Shown here: positions 35,377 to 44,184 of the stretch, piece after piece
Layout of the letters: the number at the start of each line of letters is the position of its first letter
Position numbering within the stretch: position 1 is the first letter of the stretch
Source of the DNA: an uncultured Prevotellaceae bacterium
GTDB taxonomy: Bacteria > Bacteroidota > Bacteroidia > Bacteroidales > Bacteroidaceae
Direction: 5' to 3'
DNA: 64,000 nt
Assembly: GCA_902775475.1 (NCBI GenBank)
Contig: CACYME010000034.1
Coordinates: 1-64,000 of the forward strand
Translations under genes and position numbers: made by a program
The notes under the pieces: generated by a model
Seen by the model: the letters and a program-made list of their open reading frames with translations, nothing else
Databases searched by the model: none
Told to the model about the DNA's origin: nothing

Positions 35377-38300
35377 ATGCGTTATATGAAAAGAAAAAAG
35401 ATGAAAAGAGTCTTGCTACTGCTGTTGCTCGTGTGCGCCTCGATGAAGATGGCCGCACAGGATTTTGTCAACCTGACTGCCGAGGAGGTCAGGATTGACT
35501 CTGTGCTGCCCGTCTGCTACCACGAGTTCCCCCTCGGTACCGGCTATGCCGACTCCGTCTATACCGTCAGCATCGAATATCCAGAGTTTATCGATATGCA
35601 ACCCTCCGACGTGGAGCGCCTGCAGCGTGCCGGATATGGCCAGCTGCCGTCGATGCCCGTGGTGGAGCAGTTCGTGGGCGTCAGCCGTCGCCAGGGCACG
35701 CTCTATGTGCAGTTCGTGCCGCTGGTGCTGCGCGACGGTAAGTACCAGAAGCTGGTGAGCTATCGGCTGAAAGTGAGCGCCGAGGAAGCCGTTTCAGAAG
35801 CGCCTTCCAGGGCAGCCAAGGCATCGGCGTCATCCTACGCTGCCCACTCCGTGCTCTCTTCGGGCCAGTGGGCCAAGATCAGCGTGCCGCAGACGGGCGT
35901 CTTCCAGCTCACCGAGTCGCTGGTGCGCCAGGCCGGCTTCAGTAATATCAACCGCGTGAAAGTCTATGGCTATGGTGGCGAGCTGCAGCCCGAAGTGCTC
36001 GCGACCAGCTATCTCAGCGCCACCGACGACCTGCAGGAGGTGCCGCAGTGCATCGTTGGCGGTCGCCATCTGTTCCACGCCGTGGGTCCGGTGGGGTGGG
36101 CCAGTGCTGCCGCCACCGCCCGCACGCGCAACCCCTATAGCGACGTGGGCTGCTACTTCCTGACCGAGAGCGACGGCGAGCCGCTCACCGTCGACAGCTC
36201 CGCCTTTCTGTCGTCGTTCTATCCTACCACCAACGACTATCACAGCCTGAGCGAGACCGATGACTATGCCTGGTATCACAGCGGGCGCAACCTCTATGAG
36301 AGCACGCCCATCCCCACCGACGGCTATCGCAGCTACGAGCTGGCTGCCCATACCACCAGCGGCACGCTCAGCGTGGTGATGACTTACAACGGGCCGGGCG
36401 AGGTGAGCGTCGAGCTAAACGACTCGGTGGTGGGCTCCGTTCTCTGCCCAAAGGTGTCGGATGAAAACATGAAGGCCGACACACGCACCTTCAACTTCAC
36501 CCTCGACGGGGTGCTCCGCGAGCGCAACACCGTGAGGCTGCGCCAGCTGAGCGGCGAGGGCACCCTGCGCCTCGACTACCTGTCGCTCACCATGCCCACG
36601 CCGGCACCCGCCCCCGACCTGGAGCACGGCTCGTTCCCGTCGCCGTCGTTCGTCTACCGCATCACCAACCAGGACCACCATGCCGACGAGGCTGCCGACA
36701 TGATAATCATCATCCCCACGACGCAGAAGGTACGCTCGCAGGCCGAACGGCTGAAGCAGCTCCACGAGGAGCGCGACTCGCTGCGCGTGCGCATCGTGCC
36801 TGCCGACGAGCTGTTCAACGAGTTCAGCAGTGGCACCCCCGACGCCAATGCCTACCGTCGCTACCTGAAGATGCTCTACGACCGCGCCGAGAGCGAGGCC
36901 GACATGCCCCGCTACTTGCTGCTCTTCGGCGACGGTGCCTGGGACAACCGCATGCTCACCGCAAACTGGCGGACCTACTCGCCCGACGACTTCCTGCTCT
37001 GCTACGAGAGCGAGAACTCGTTCAGCGCCACGATGAGCTACGTCTCCGACGACTACTTCGGCATGCTCGACGACGGCGAGGGCGGCAATCTGACCAAGCG
37101 CGACAAGGTCGACGTGGGCGTAGGGCGCCTGACGGCCCGCACCGAGGAGCAGGCCAAGGTGCTCGTTGACAAGATTGTGGACTACGTGGCCAACGCCTCG
37201 GCCGGCGACTGGCAGAACACCATCTGCTTCATGGGCGACGACGGCAACAGCAACGTGCACATGAGGGACGTTGACGCCGCTGCCCAGCAGACGCAGGGCG
37301 CACATCCCGCCCTGAACATCAAGAAATACTACTGGGACGCCTATGAGCGCTCCTCCATCGCCACCGGCAACCGCTATCCCGACGTGGAGCGGCTGGTGCG
37401 CCAGCAGATGCAGAGCGGTGCGCTCATCATGGACTATTGCGGCCACGGCTCCGACTACTGCATCAGCCACGAGCAGGTGCTGCGCATCGAGGACTATGCC
37501 CAGCACGCCTCGTCGCGGCTGCCTCTGTGGGTCACCGCCTCGTGCGACATCATGCCCTTCGACTCCCAGGAGGACAACATCGGCGAGACGGCCATCCTGA
37601 ACACCCGTGGCGGTGCCATCGCCTTCTTCGGCACCACGCGTACCGTCTACACCAGCGACAACAAGAACATGAACCAGGCCTTCCTGCGCCATCTGCTCAC
37701 CATCAGCAACGGACGCAGCACCACGCTGGGCGACGCCGTCAGGCTGTCGAAGAACGAGCTGCGCACCTATGGCGAGGACGTCTTCGACCGCGAGCATCAG
37801 GAGCTCTATCCCATCAACAAACTGCACTACACCCTGCTGGGCGACCCTGCCATGCGGCTGGCCATGCCCACGCTGCAACTGGTCATCGACAGCATCAACG
37901 ACCGGCCCATTGCCAGCGAGAGCGTGCGCATCATGGCCGGCGAGGAGGTCACGGTGAAGGGCCACGTGGTGAGCGAGCAGCCCTTCGACGGCGTGGTGTC
38001 GCTGACGGTGAAGGACGTGGAGAGCCGTGTGGTGTGCCGCCTGAACAACCGTGCCTCGGACAACGATACGGTCTTCGTGTTCAACGACCGTCCTACCACC
38101 ATCTACAACGGACAAGACAGCCTGCGTAGCGGGCGCTTCAGCATGAAGTTCGTGCTGCCCCAGGACATCAGCTACTCCGATGCCCCCGGCCAGATGATTG
38201 CCTACGCCGTGAGCAGCAACAAGCAGCTGGAGGCCCACGGCCAGACGCAGGCCTTCACCATGGGCAGCGGTGCCGACGTGCAGAACGACGGCGTGGGACC

Positions 38301-38949
38301 CTCTATCTTCTGTTACCTGAACACCAGCGACTTCCAGAACGGCGGCCAGGTGAACAGCACGCCCTACTTCTACGCCGAGCTGGCTGACAAGGACGGCATC
38401 AATGCGGCAGGCAGCGGCGTGGGCCACGACCTGGAGCTGGTCATCGACGGCGAACTGTCGATGACCTACAACCTGGACAGCTATTTCGCTTTCGACTTCG
38501 GCGACTACCGCAGCGGCTCGGTGGGCTACAGCCTGCCGCAGCTGGCACCGGGCGAGCACTCGCTCACCTTCCGGGCATGGGATGTGCTGAACAACTCGTC
38601 GGTGGCCGAGCTGAAGTTCAACGTGGTGAGCGGCCTGCGGCCCAGCTGCTTCAGCGTGGAGTGCACGCGCAATCCCGCCACCACCAGCACCTCGTTCGTC
38701 ATCAACCACGACCGCACGGGCAGCCAGATGACCGTAGAGCTCGAAGTGTTTGACTCCTCGGGACGACTGCTCTGGCGGAAGTCGGAGACCGGCGTGCCCA
38801 CCGACCAGACCTACACCCTCGACTGGGATCTGACCACCAGCAGCGGCAGTCGTCTGCAGACAGGCGTCTACCTCTATCGTGTGCTCATCAGCAGCGATGG
38901 CAGCAAGAAGGCCTCGCAGGCGCAGAAACTCATCATCCTGAAGAAATGA
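35377..38949 (+). CDS. porU: PorU-type C25 peptidase, T9SS sortase (copy 1)
   Basis: PorU is the cell-surface sortase of the type IX secretion system: it cleaves the C-terminal signal of cargo and links cargo to lipopolysaccharide. The 1190-residue protein has a signal peptide (RVLLLLLLVCASMKMAAQ). Start codons at 35377, 35386 and 35401 are all possible. The gingipain-type catalytic pair is visible: His690 in MDYCGHGSDYC and Cys723 in WVTASCDIMPF, 33 residues apart as in the Porphyromonas enzyme. The C-terminal end has an Ig/FlgD-like domain (FDSSGRLLWRK, GVYLYRVLISSDG) that matches the terminal domain of PorU. Its stop overlaps the start of a second porU-like gene by 4 bp, and porV and ispF follow, an order also found in Porphyromonas gingivalis. 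Confidence 0.9.
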   Translation: MRYMKRKKMKRVLLLLLLVCASMKMAAQDFVNLTAEEVRIDSVLPVCYHEFPLGTGYADSVYTVSIEYPEFIDMQPSDVERLQRAGYGQLPSMPVVEQFVGVSRRQGTLYVQFVPLVLRDGKYQKLVSYRLKVSAEEAVSEAPSRAAKASASSYAAHSVLSSGQWAKISVPQTGVFQLTESLVRQAGFSNINRVKVYGYGGELQPEVLATSYLSATDDLQEVPQCIVGGRHLFHAVGPVGWASAAATARTRNPYSDVGCYFLTESDGEPLTVDSSAFLSSFYPTTNDYHSLSETDDYAWYHSGRNLYESTPIPTDGYRSYELAAHTTSGTLSVVMTYNGPGEVSVELNDSVVGSVLCPKVSDENMKADTRTFNFTLDGVLRERNTVRLRQLSGEGTLRLDYLSLTMPTPAPAPDLEHGSFPSPSFVYRITNQDHHADEAADMIIIIPTTQKVRSQAERLKQLHEERDSLRVRIVPADELFNEFSSGTPDANAYRRYLKMLYDRAESEADMPRYLLLFGDGAWDNRMLTANWRTYSPDDFLLCYESENSFSATMSYVSDDYFGMLDDGEGGNLTKRDKVDVGVGRLTARTEEQAKVLVDKIVDYVANASAGDWQNTICFMGDDGNSNVHMRDVDAAAQQTQGAHPALNIKKYYWDAYERSSIATGNRYPDVERLVRQQMQSGALIMDYCGHGSDYCISHEQVLRIEDYAQHASSRLPLWVTASCDIMPFDSQEDNIGETAILNTRGGAIAFFGTTRTVYTSDNKNMNQAFLRHLLTISNGRSTTLGDAVRLSKNELRTYGEDVFDREHQELYPINKLHYTLLGDPAMRLAMPTLQLVIDSINDRPIASESVRIMAGEEVTVKGHVVSEQPFDGVVSLTVKDVESRVVCRLNNRASDNDTVFVFNDRPTTIYNGQDSLRSGRFSMKFVLPQDISYSDAPGQMIAYAVSSNKQLEAHGQTQAFTMGSGADVQNDGVGPSIFCYLNTSDFQNGGQVNSTPYFYAELADKDGINAAGSGVGHDLELVIDGELSMTYNLDSYFAFDFGDYRSGSVGYSLPQLAPGEHSLTFRAWDVLNNSSVAELKFNVVSGLRPSCFSVECTRNPATTSTSFVINHDRTGSQMTVELEVFDSSGRLLWRKSETGVPTDQTYTLDWDLTTSSGSRLQTGVYLYRVLISSDGSKKASQAQKLIILKK

Positions 38950-41900
38950 CGACAAGACGAATGGCACGAATCCTGCAGATGCTCCTCTTCCTGCTGCCTT
39001 TGACGGCCTTGGCTCAGCGGCAGCAGTTCAGCCTCGGTGCCGACGAGCTGAAGATTGACACCGTGGTACCGCTGTTCACCTACAGTCAGGAGCTGGGTGC
39101 CGGTTTTGCCGATTCCACCTACGAGGTGAACATTGTCTATCCAGAATTTGCCCCCCTGAAGCGCCGCGAAGCCCGTCGTTACCGGAAATTGCTGGGCGAG
39201 TCGCTGCCCGAGACGCCCCAGGTGGATGTCTATACGGGTGTTTCGCGCCGCAAGGGCAGCCTCTATGCCTCGTTCATGCCCTTCGTCCGCCGTGATGGCA
39301 AGAACCTCAGACTGACTAACTTCGGGCTGGAAGTGACGGCGCATCCGCTGGCAGCTTCCTCGCGGCCAGCCACTGTGCCGCGTCGTGCGGTCATGACTGA
39401 AAAGTCGCGCCTCAGCGAGGGCACGTGGGTGAAAATCAGCGTCCCGGCATCGGGCATCTATCAGCTCTCCGACTCGCTGCTGCTGGCAGCAGGCTTCAGC
39501 CAGCCCGAGCGGGTCAGGGTCTATGGCTATGGCGGCGCTTTGCAGCCCGAGAAGCTCACCCCTGCCTATCTGGCCTCCACCGACGACCTGCCCGAAGTGC
39601 CGACGTGCATCGTGGGTGGACGTCGCCTGTTTCATGCGCAAGGGCCGGTGAGCTGGGCATCTGAGACGGCTCAGCAGCGCCAGCTCAATTACTACGCTGA
39701 CCAGGCCTGCTATTTCCTTTCCGACGCAGACGACGGCCAGCCGCCCCTGCTGCTTGACAGCCTCGAGTTCGTGGCTGACTGCTATCCGCTGCCCGATGAC
39801 TATCACTCGCTCTATGAGGTCGACGACTTTGCCTGGTATCATGGCGGTCGCAATCTCTATGACCACCGCCTCTTCGGCGCTGGCGTGGCCCGCAGCTATG
39901 CGTTGCCGTCGCATCAGAGCGACCGTGCCCTGCTCAGCATCACCATGAGCTATAATGCCTACTGCAATGCTACCGTCATGGTGGGCGACTCGGTGGTGGG
40001 GCAGATATTGATTGACGAGAAGACGACCAAGGGGAGCGGTCGCAAACAATACATGGACACCTACATGAAGGCAGCCGTCGACGTGTGGCAGTTCCCGCTG
40101 ACACAGCTGACCGAGGACAGCGTCAGGGTGACCATTCGCCAGCTGTCGGGCGGCAACATGCGGCTCGACAACATCGTGCTCACGTTCAGTGCCCCGCGGC
40201 CCCTTGCTGACTTCAGCCAGGCACCACAGCCCGTGATTGCAGGGCCGGTGGCACAGCAGAACCGCCATGCCGACAGCGCTGCCGACATGATTATCGTCAT
40301 TCCGCCCTCTGACCTGTTGCGCGAGCAGGCCGAACGGCTGGCACAGCTGCACCGCGACTACGACGGAATGCGTGTCCGCGTGGTGAGGGCCGACGAGCTC
40401 TACAATGAATTTTCCAGCGGCACCCCTGATGGCAATGCCTATCGCCGCTATCTGAAGATGCTCTACGACCGTGCCGAGAGCGAGGCCGACATGCCGCGCT
40501 TCCTGCTGCTCTTCGGCGATGGCGTCTTCGACAACCGCATGCACATAAGCGAGTTCGCTTCGCTCCATCCCGATGACTTCCTGCTCTGCCACGAAAGCGA
40601 GAACTCGGTCAGCGAAACCGCCTGCTACGTCAGCGACGACTTCTTCTGCATGCTCGACGACGGCGAGGGCGCCGACATCATCAAGACCGACAAAAGCGAT
40701 GTGGCCGTGGGCCGTCTGCCGGCGCGCACCGTGGAGCAGGCGAAGACGATGGTGGACAAAATTTACAGCTATCGCCTGGGCGAGCATGCCGGGGGCTGGC
40801 AGAACACCATCTGCCTGATGGGCGACGACGGCAATGCCAACATGCACATGAACGATGCCGAGAGCGTGGCTGCCATCATCAGCCAGGGCTGGCCGTCGTA
40901 TCATGTCAGGAAAGTCTACTGGGATGCCTACGAACGGGTGGAGTCGGCACACGGCTATGCCTATCCCGACGTGGCGACGCTCATCCGCCGGCAGATGTAC
41001 GACGGTGCCCTGCTCATGAACTACAGCGGACATGGCGGACCCTATATGCTCTCGCACGAGTATGCCGTGGAGCTCGACGACTTCAAGGCTCCCACGACGC
41101 TGCGCCTGCCTGTGTGGTTCACCGCCTCGTGCGAGGTGGCCCCCTTCGACGGCTATATAGAGAACATCGGCGAGCAGGCCATGTTCAACCCCTGCGGCGG
41201 GGCCATCGCTTTCCTGGGCACTACGCGCACCGTTTATGCCATCCACAACCGCTCCATGAACAAGGCGTTCATGAACCATGTGCTTGAGGTGGCTGACGGC
41301 CAGCCCCATGCCATCGGTGAGGCCGTCCGCCTGTCGAAGAACGATCAGGTGCAGGGCACGAAGACCCAGCAGCAGGCAGGCATTAACAAGCTGCATTTCG
41401 CCCTGCTCGGCGATCCTGCCCTGCGGCTACCCGTTCCCACGCTGCGTGCCGTCATCGACAGCATCAATGGGGTGGGGGATGGTGCTATTGCCCAGCTGAC
41501 GGCAGGCGATACGGCCATCGTGAAAGGACACATTGAGGGACGGCCCGATTTCAGCGGCGTCGTGTCGCTCACCGTGAAAGACGTCGAGCAGACCATCACC
41601 TGCCGCAAGAATATCAATACGGGTGAAGAGGCCCCCAAGACCCCGCTGGTCTACAACGACCGCCCGACCACGCTTTTCGTGGGCAGTGACAGCGTACAGG
41701 CAGGGCAGTTCACCATCGCCATGGTGCTGCCCAAGGACATCAGCTATTCTGACGGTACGGGCCTGATGCTGGTTCACGCCTACAGCGACGACCGCAGTCT
41801 GTCGGCTCACGGGCGTTCGGAGCAGTTCGCCATGAGAAGCGCGCCGACCTACGAGAGCGATGCCCTCGGCCCCGTCATCAAGGCATGGCTCGACCGTCCG

Positions 41901-42377
41901 GACTTTGCCAATGGCGATGTGGTCAGCGCCACGCCCCATCTGCATGCCGAGCTGACCGACGACGATGGCATCAACGCTTCCGAGGCTGGCATTGGCCATC
42001 ATCTGGAGCTCGTCGTCGATGGCGAGATGCGCTACACGTACAATCTGAACAGCTATTTCGAGTATGCTTTCGGCGACTTCCGTCATGGAACGCTCGACTT
42101 CACGCTGCCAGCACTGGCCAGTGGACACCATGAGCTGCTGGTGCGGGCCTGGGACGTGCTCAACAACTCGTCGGTGCTCACCCTCACGTTCGTGGTGACC
42201 GACACGGGGCATCTCACGGGCATCCTCTCCCCCCTCTCCTCATCCCCCTCCCTTCCACCCACCTACTTCGACCTGCAGGGACGTCGTCACACCACCGTCT
42301 CTGGCAGCCGTTCCTCGCTCGTGCTCTACCGCACGGAACAAGGAAAAATGAAGAAAAAAGTGCTCAGGGGGCAATAA
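38946..42377 (+). CDS. Second PorU-type C25 peptidase (tandem paralog)
   Basis: The 1143-residue protein is similar to the preceding PorU along its length; near-identical stretches include YRRYLKMLYDRAESEADMPR. The signal peptide is LQMLLFLLPLTALAQ. The catalytic pair is kept: His696 in MNYSGHGGPYM and Cys729 in WFTASCEVAPF, again 33 apart. The C terminus differs: it lacks the FlgD-like end and finishes FDLQGRRHTTVSGSRSSL plus a basic tail, a degenerate version of the cargo-type sorting motif. The 4-bp ATGA overlap with porU indicates coupled translation. It could be a sortase with altered substrate range, or a PorU-derived surface protease that is itself cargo. Both active-site residues argue against decay. 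Confidence 0.85.
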   Translation: MTTRRMARILQMLLFLLPLTALAQRQQFSLGADELKIDTVVPLFTYSQELGAGFADSTYEVNIVYPEFAPLKRREARRYRKLLGESLPETPQVDVYTGVSRRKGSLYASFMPFVRRDGKNLRLTNFGLEVTAHPLAASSRPATVPRRAVMTEKSRLSEGTWVKISVPASGIYQLSDSLLLAAGFSQPERVRVYGYGGALQPEKLTPAYLASTDDLPEVPTCIVGGRRLFHAQGPVSWASETAQQRQLNYYADQACYFLSDADDGQPPLLLDSLEFVADCYPLPDDYHSLYEVDDFAWYHGGRNLYDHRLFGAGVARSYALPSHQSDRALLSITMSYNAYCNATVMVGDSVVGQILIDEKTTKGSGRKQYMDTYMKAAVDVWQFPLTQLTEDSVRVTIRQLSGGNMRLDNIVLTFSAPRPLADFSQAPQPVIAGPVAQQNRHADSAADMIIVIPPSDLLREQAERLAQLHRDYDGMRVRVVRADELYNEFSSGTPDGNAYRRYLKMLYDRAESEADMPRFLLLFGDGVFDNRMHISEFASLHPDDFLLCHESENSVSETACYVSDDFFCMLDDGEGADIIKTDKSDVAVGRLPARTVEQAKTMVDKIYSYRLGEHAGGWQNTICLMGDDGNANMHMNDAESVAAIISQGWPSYHVRKVYWDAYERVESAHGYAYPDVATLIRRQMYDGALLMNYSGHGGPYMLSHEYAVELDDFKAPTTLRLPVWFTASCEVAPFDGYIENIGEQAMFNPCGGAIAFLGTTRTVYAIHNRSMNKAFMNHVLEVADGQPHAIGEAVRLSKNDQVQGTKTQQQAGINKLHFALLGDPALRLPVPTLRAVIDSINGVGDGAIAQLTAGDTAIVKGHIEGRPDFSGVVSLTVKDVEQTITCRKNINTGEEAPKTPLVYNDRPTTLFVGSDSVQAGQFTIAMVLPKDISYSDGTGLMLVHAYSDDRSLSAHGRSEQFAMRSAPTYESDALGPVIKAWLDRPDFANGDVVSATPHLHAELTDDDGINASEAGIGHHLELVVDGEMRYTYNLNSYFEYAFGDFRHGTLDFTLPALASGHHELLVRAWDVLNNSSVLTLTFVVTDTGHLTGILSPLSSSPSLPPTYFDLQGRRHTTVSGSRSSLVLYRTEQGKMKKKVLRGQ

Positions 42378-42426
42378 TCGGCTATCCATCCTCGTTTTTT
42401 CTTAGTATGACCAAATAAGAGTAAGA

Positions 42427-43608
42427 ATGAAATACAAAGCTTTGACCACCGCGAAAGGGCTGGCAACAGCAATGCTGCTGGCCGTGATGCCGCTGTTCGC
42501 TTGGGCCGACGACTACAAGACCACTACCTTCAACCCTGTGGAGTATGCTGTCATCTCGCAGACCATCGCCCCCGACGCTCGCGCTGCCGGTATGGGCGAT
42601 GTGGGTGCCGCCACCGACCCCGACGTGAACTCGCAATACTGGAACCTGGCCAAGTACCCCTTCTGCATCAGCCGTGCCGGCGTGTCACTGAACTACACAC
42701 CGTGGCTGCGCCAGCTGGTGAACGACATCGACATGGCCTACGTGGCAGGCTATTATCGCATTGGCGACTATGGCGCCCTGTCGGGCTCGCTGCGCTACTT
42801 CTCGCTCGGCGAAGTCTTCACGGCTGACGAGAGCGACATGACCGTCAACCCCTATGAGATGTCGGTCGACGTGGCCTACTCACGCATGCTCAGCGAGACG
42901 TTCTCCATGGGCGTCGGTCTGCGATGGATCTACAGCGACCTGCGCTACGACTACTCCGAGGACTCCAAGCCCGCCTCGGCCTTCGCCGCCGACATTGCCC
43001 TCTACTACAACAACTACATCATGATGGGGTCGCGCGAATGCCAGCTCGGCCTGGGTGCCACGCTGTCGAACATGGGTAGCAAAATCTCGTTCTATGGCGA
43101 CGAGGAGAGCCAGTTCATCCCTGCCAACCTGCGCTTAGGTGCTTCGCTCATGGTTCCCGTCGACGAGTACAACCGCTTCACGCTGGCCGCCGATGCCAAC
43201 AAGATACTCGTGCCCACCGTGCCCCGTCAGGGCGTTGACGAGTCGAACAGCGACTATCAGGACCGTGTGCGCCGCGAATACAGCGACATCAGCAGCATCA
43301 AGGGTATGTTCCAGAGCTTCAGCGATGCCCCCGGCGGCTTCAAGGAAGAGATGGAGGAGGTGCAGTGGAGCGTGGGTGCCGAATACGTCTACCACGACCA
43401 GTTCTCGCTCCGTGCTGGCTATCACCATGAGAGCCAGTCGAAGGGCAACCGCAAGTATTTCACCGTGGGTGGAGGCTTCCGTATGAGCGTTTTCTCACTC
43501 GACGTGGGCTATGTCATCTCCACCGCCCAGTCGAATCCCCTCGACCAGACGTTGCGCTTCTCGCTCTCCTTCGACATGGACGGCATCAAGGATTTGTTCA
43601 AAAAATGA
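42427..43608 (+). CDS. porV: T9SS outer-membrane shuttle protein PorV
   Basis: PorV is an outer-membrane beta-barrel of the FadL-like type that carries folded cargo from the SprA translocon to PorU. The product is 393 residues with a signal peptide (MLLAVMPLFAWADD). The PorV motifs are FNPVEYAVISQTIAPDARAAGMGDVGAATDPDVNSQYWN near 37-76 and the strands VGYVISTAQSNPLDQTLRFSL near the end. It lies 49 bp after the second porU-like gene and its stop overlaps the ispF start by 4 bp. Confidence 0.93.
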   Translation: MKYKALTTAKGLATAMLLAVMPLFAWADDYKTTTFNPVEYAVISQTIAPDARAAGMGDVGAATDPDVNSQYWNLAKYPFCISRAGVSLNYTPWLRQLVNDIDMAYVAGYYRIGDYGALSGSLRYFSLGEVFTADESDMTVNPYEMSVDVAYSRMLSETFSMGVGLRWIYSDLRYDYSEDSKPASAFAADIALYYNNYIMMGSRECQLGLGATLSNMGSKISFYGDEESQFIPANLRLGASLMVPVDEYNRFTLAADANKILVPTVPRQGVDESNSDYQDRVRREYSDISSIKGMFQSFSDAPGGFKEEMEEVQWSVGAEYVYHDQFSLRAGYHHESQSKGNRKYFTVGGGFRMSVFSLDVGYVISTAQSNPLDQTLRFSLSFDMDGIKDLFKK

Positions 43609-44111
43609 CAAGAATAGGATTTGGATACGACGTCCACCGCATTGTGGAAGGACGCGAATTGTGGATGGGTGGCATCTGTATTCCGTTTACACGCCCCTCC
43701 GTTAGTGAGGAGCCAGAGGTACATCTGGGACTGCTGGGCCACAGCGATGCCGACGTGCTCATCCACGCCATCTGCGACGCCCTGCTCGGCGCAGCCAATA
43801 TGCGCGACATTGGCTATCACTTCCCCGACACCTCCGACGAGACCGAGGGCATGGACAGCAAAATCATCCTGAAGAAAACCATCGAGCTGATAGCCACCAA
43901 GGGCTATCGGCTGGGCAACATCGACGCCACCATCTGTGCTGAGAAGCCCAAGATGAATCCTCACATTCCCCAGATGCAGCAGACGATGGCCGAGGTCATC
44001 GGCTGCGACCCCGACCAGATTTCCATCAAGGCCACCACCACCGAGCGACTCGGATTCACAGGTCGGCAGGAGGGCATTGCTGCCTATGCCGTAGCACTCA
44101 TCGAGGCATGA
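43605..44111 (+). CDS. ispF: 2-C-methyl-D-erythritol 2,4-cyclodiphosphate synthase
   Basis: IspF makes the cyclic diphosphate intermediate of the non-mevalonate isoprenoid pathway. The 168-residue protein has the zinc ligands in GFGYDVH (D8, H10) and LGHSDADV (His), the FPDTS segment, and KATTTERLGFTGRQEG near 145-160. It overlaps porV by 4 bp (ATGA). The porU-porV-ispF arrangement is known from other Bacteroidales, so the linkage is ancestral and not a sign of functional coupling. Confidence 0.96.
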   Translation: MTRIGFGYDVHRIVEGRELWMGGICIPFTRPSVSEEPEVHLGLLGHSDADVLIHAICDALLGAANMRDIGYHFPDTSDETEGMDSKIILKKTIELIATKGYRLGNIDATICAEKPKMNPHIPQMQQTMAEVIGCDPDQISIKATTTERLGFTGRQEGIAAYAVALIEA

Positions 44112-44184
44112 GGGCGTGCCAGGCTTTCGCCACTTTCTTTAAGGGCGCACAGCCTGGAGGCGATTAGCTAAAAGCCACAGATAT

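Noticed and set aside
36415..38967. 850-codon open frame on the minus strand opposite porU
   Set aside because: It is antisense to a gene with clear C25 peptidase motifs; its Val/His/Ala-rich translation is typical of the reverse frame of GC-rich coding DNA.
38874..41396. 840-codon open frame on the minus strand opposite the second porU-like gene
   Set aside because: Same kind of shadow frame; no signal peptide, domain or start-site support.
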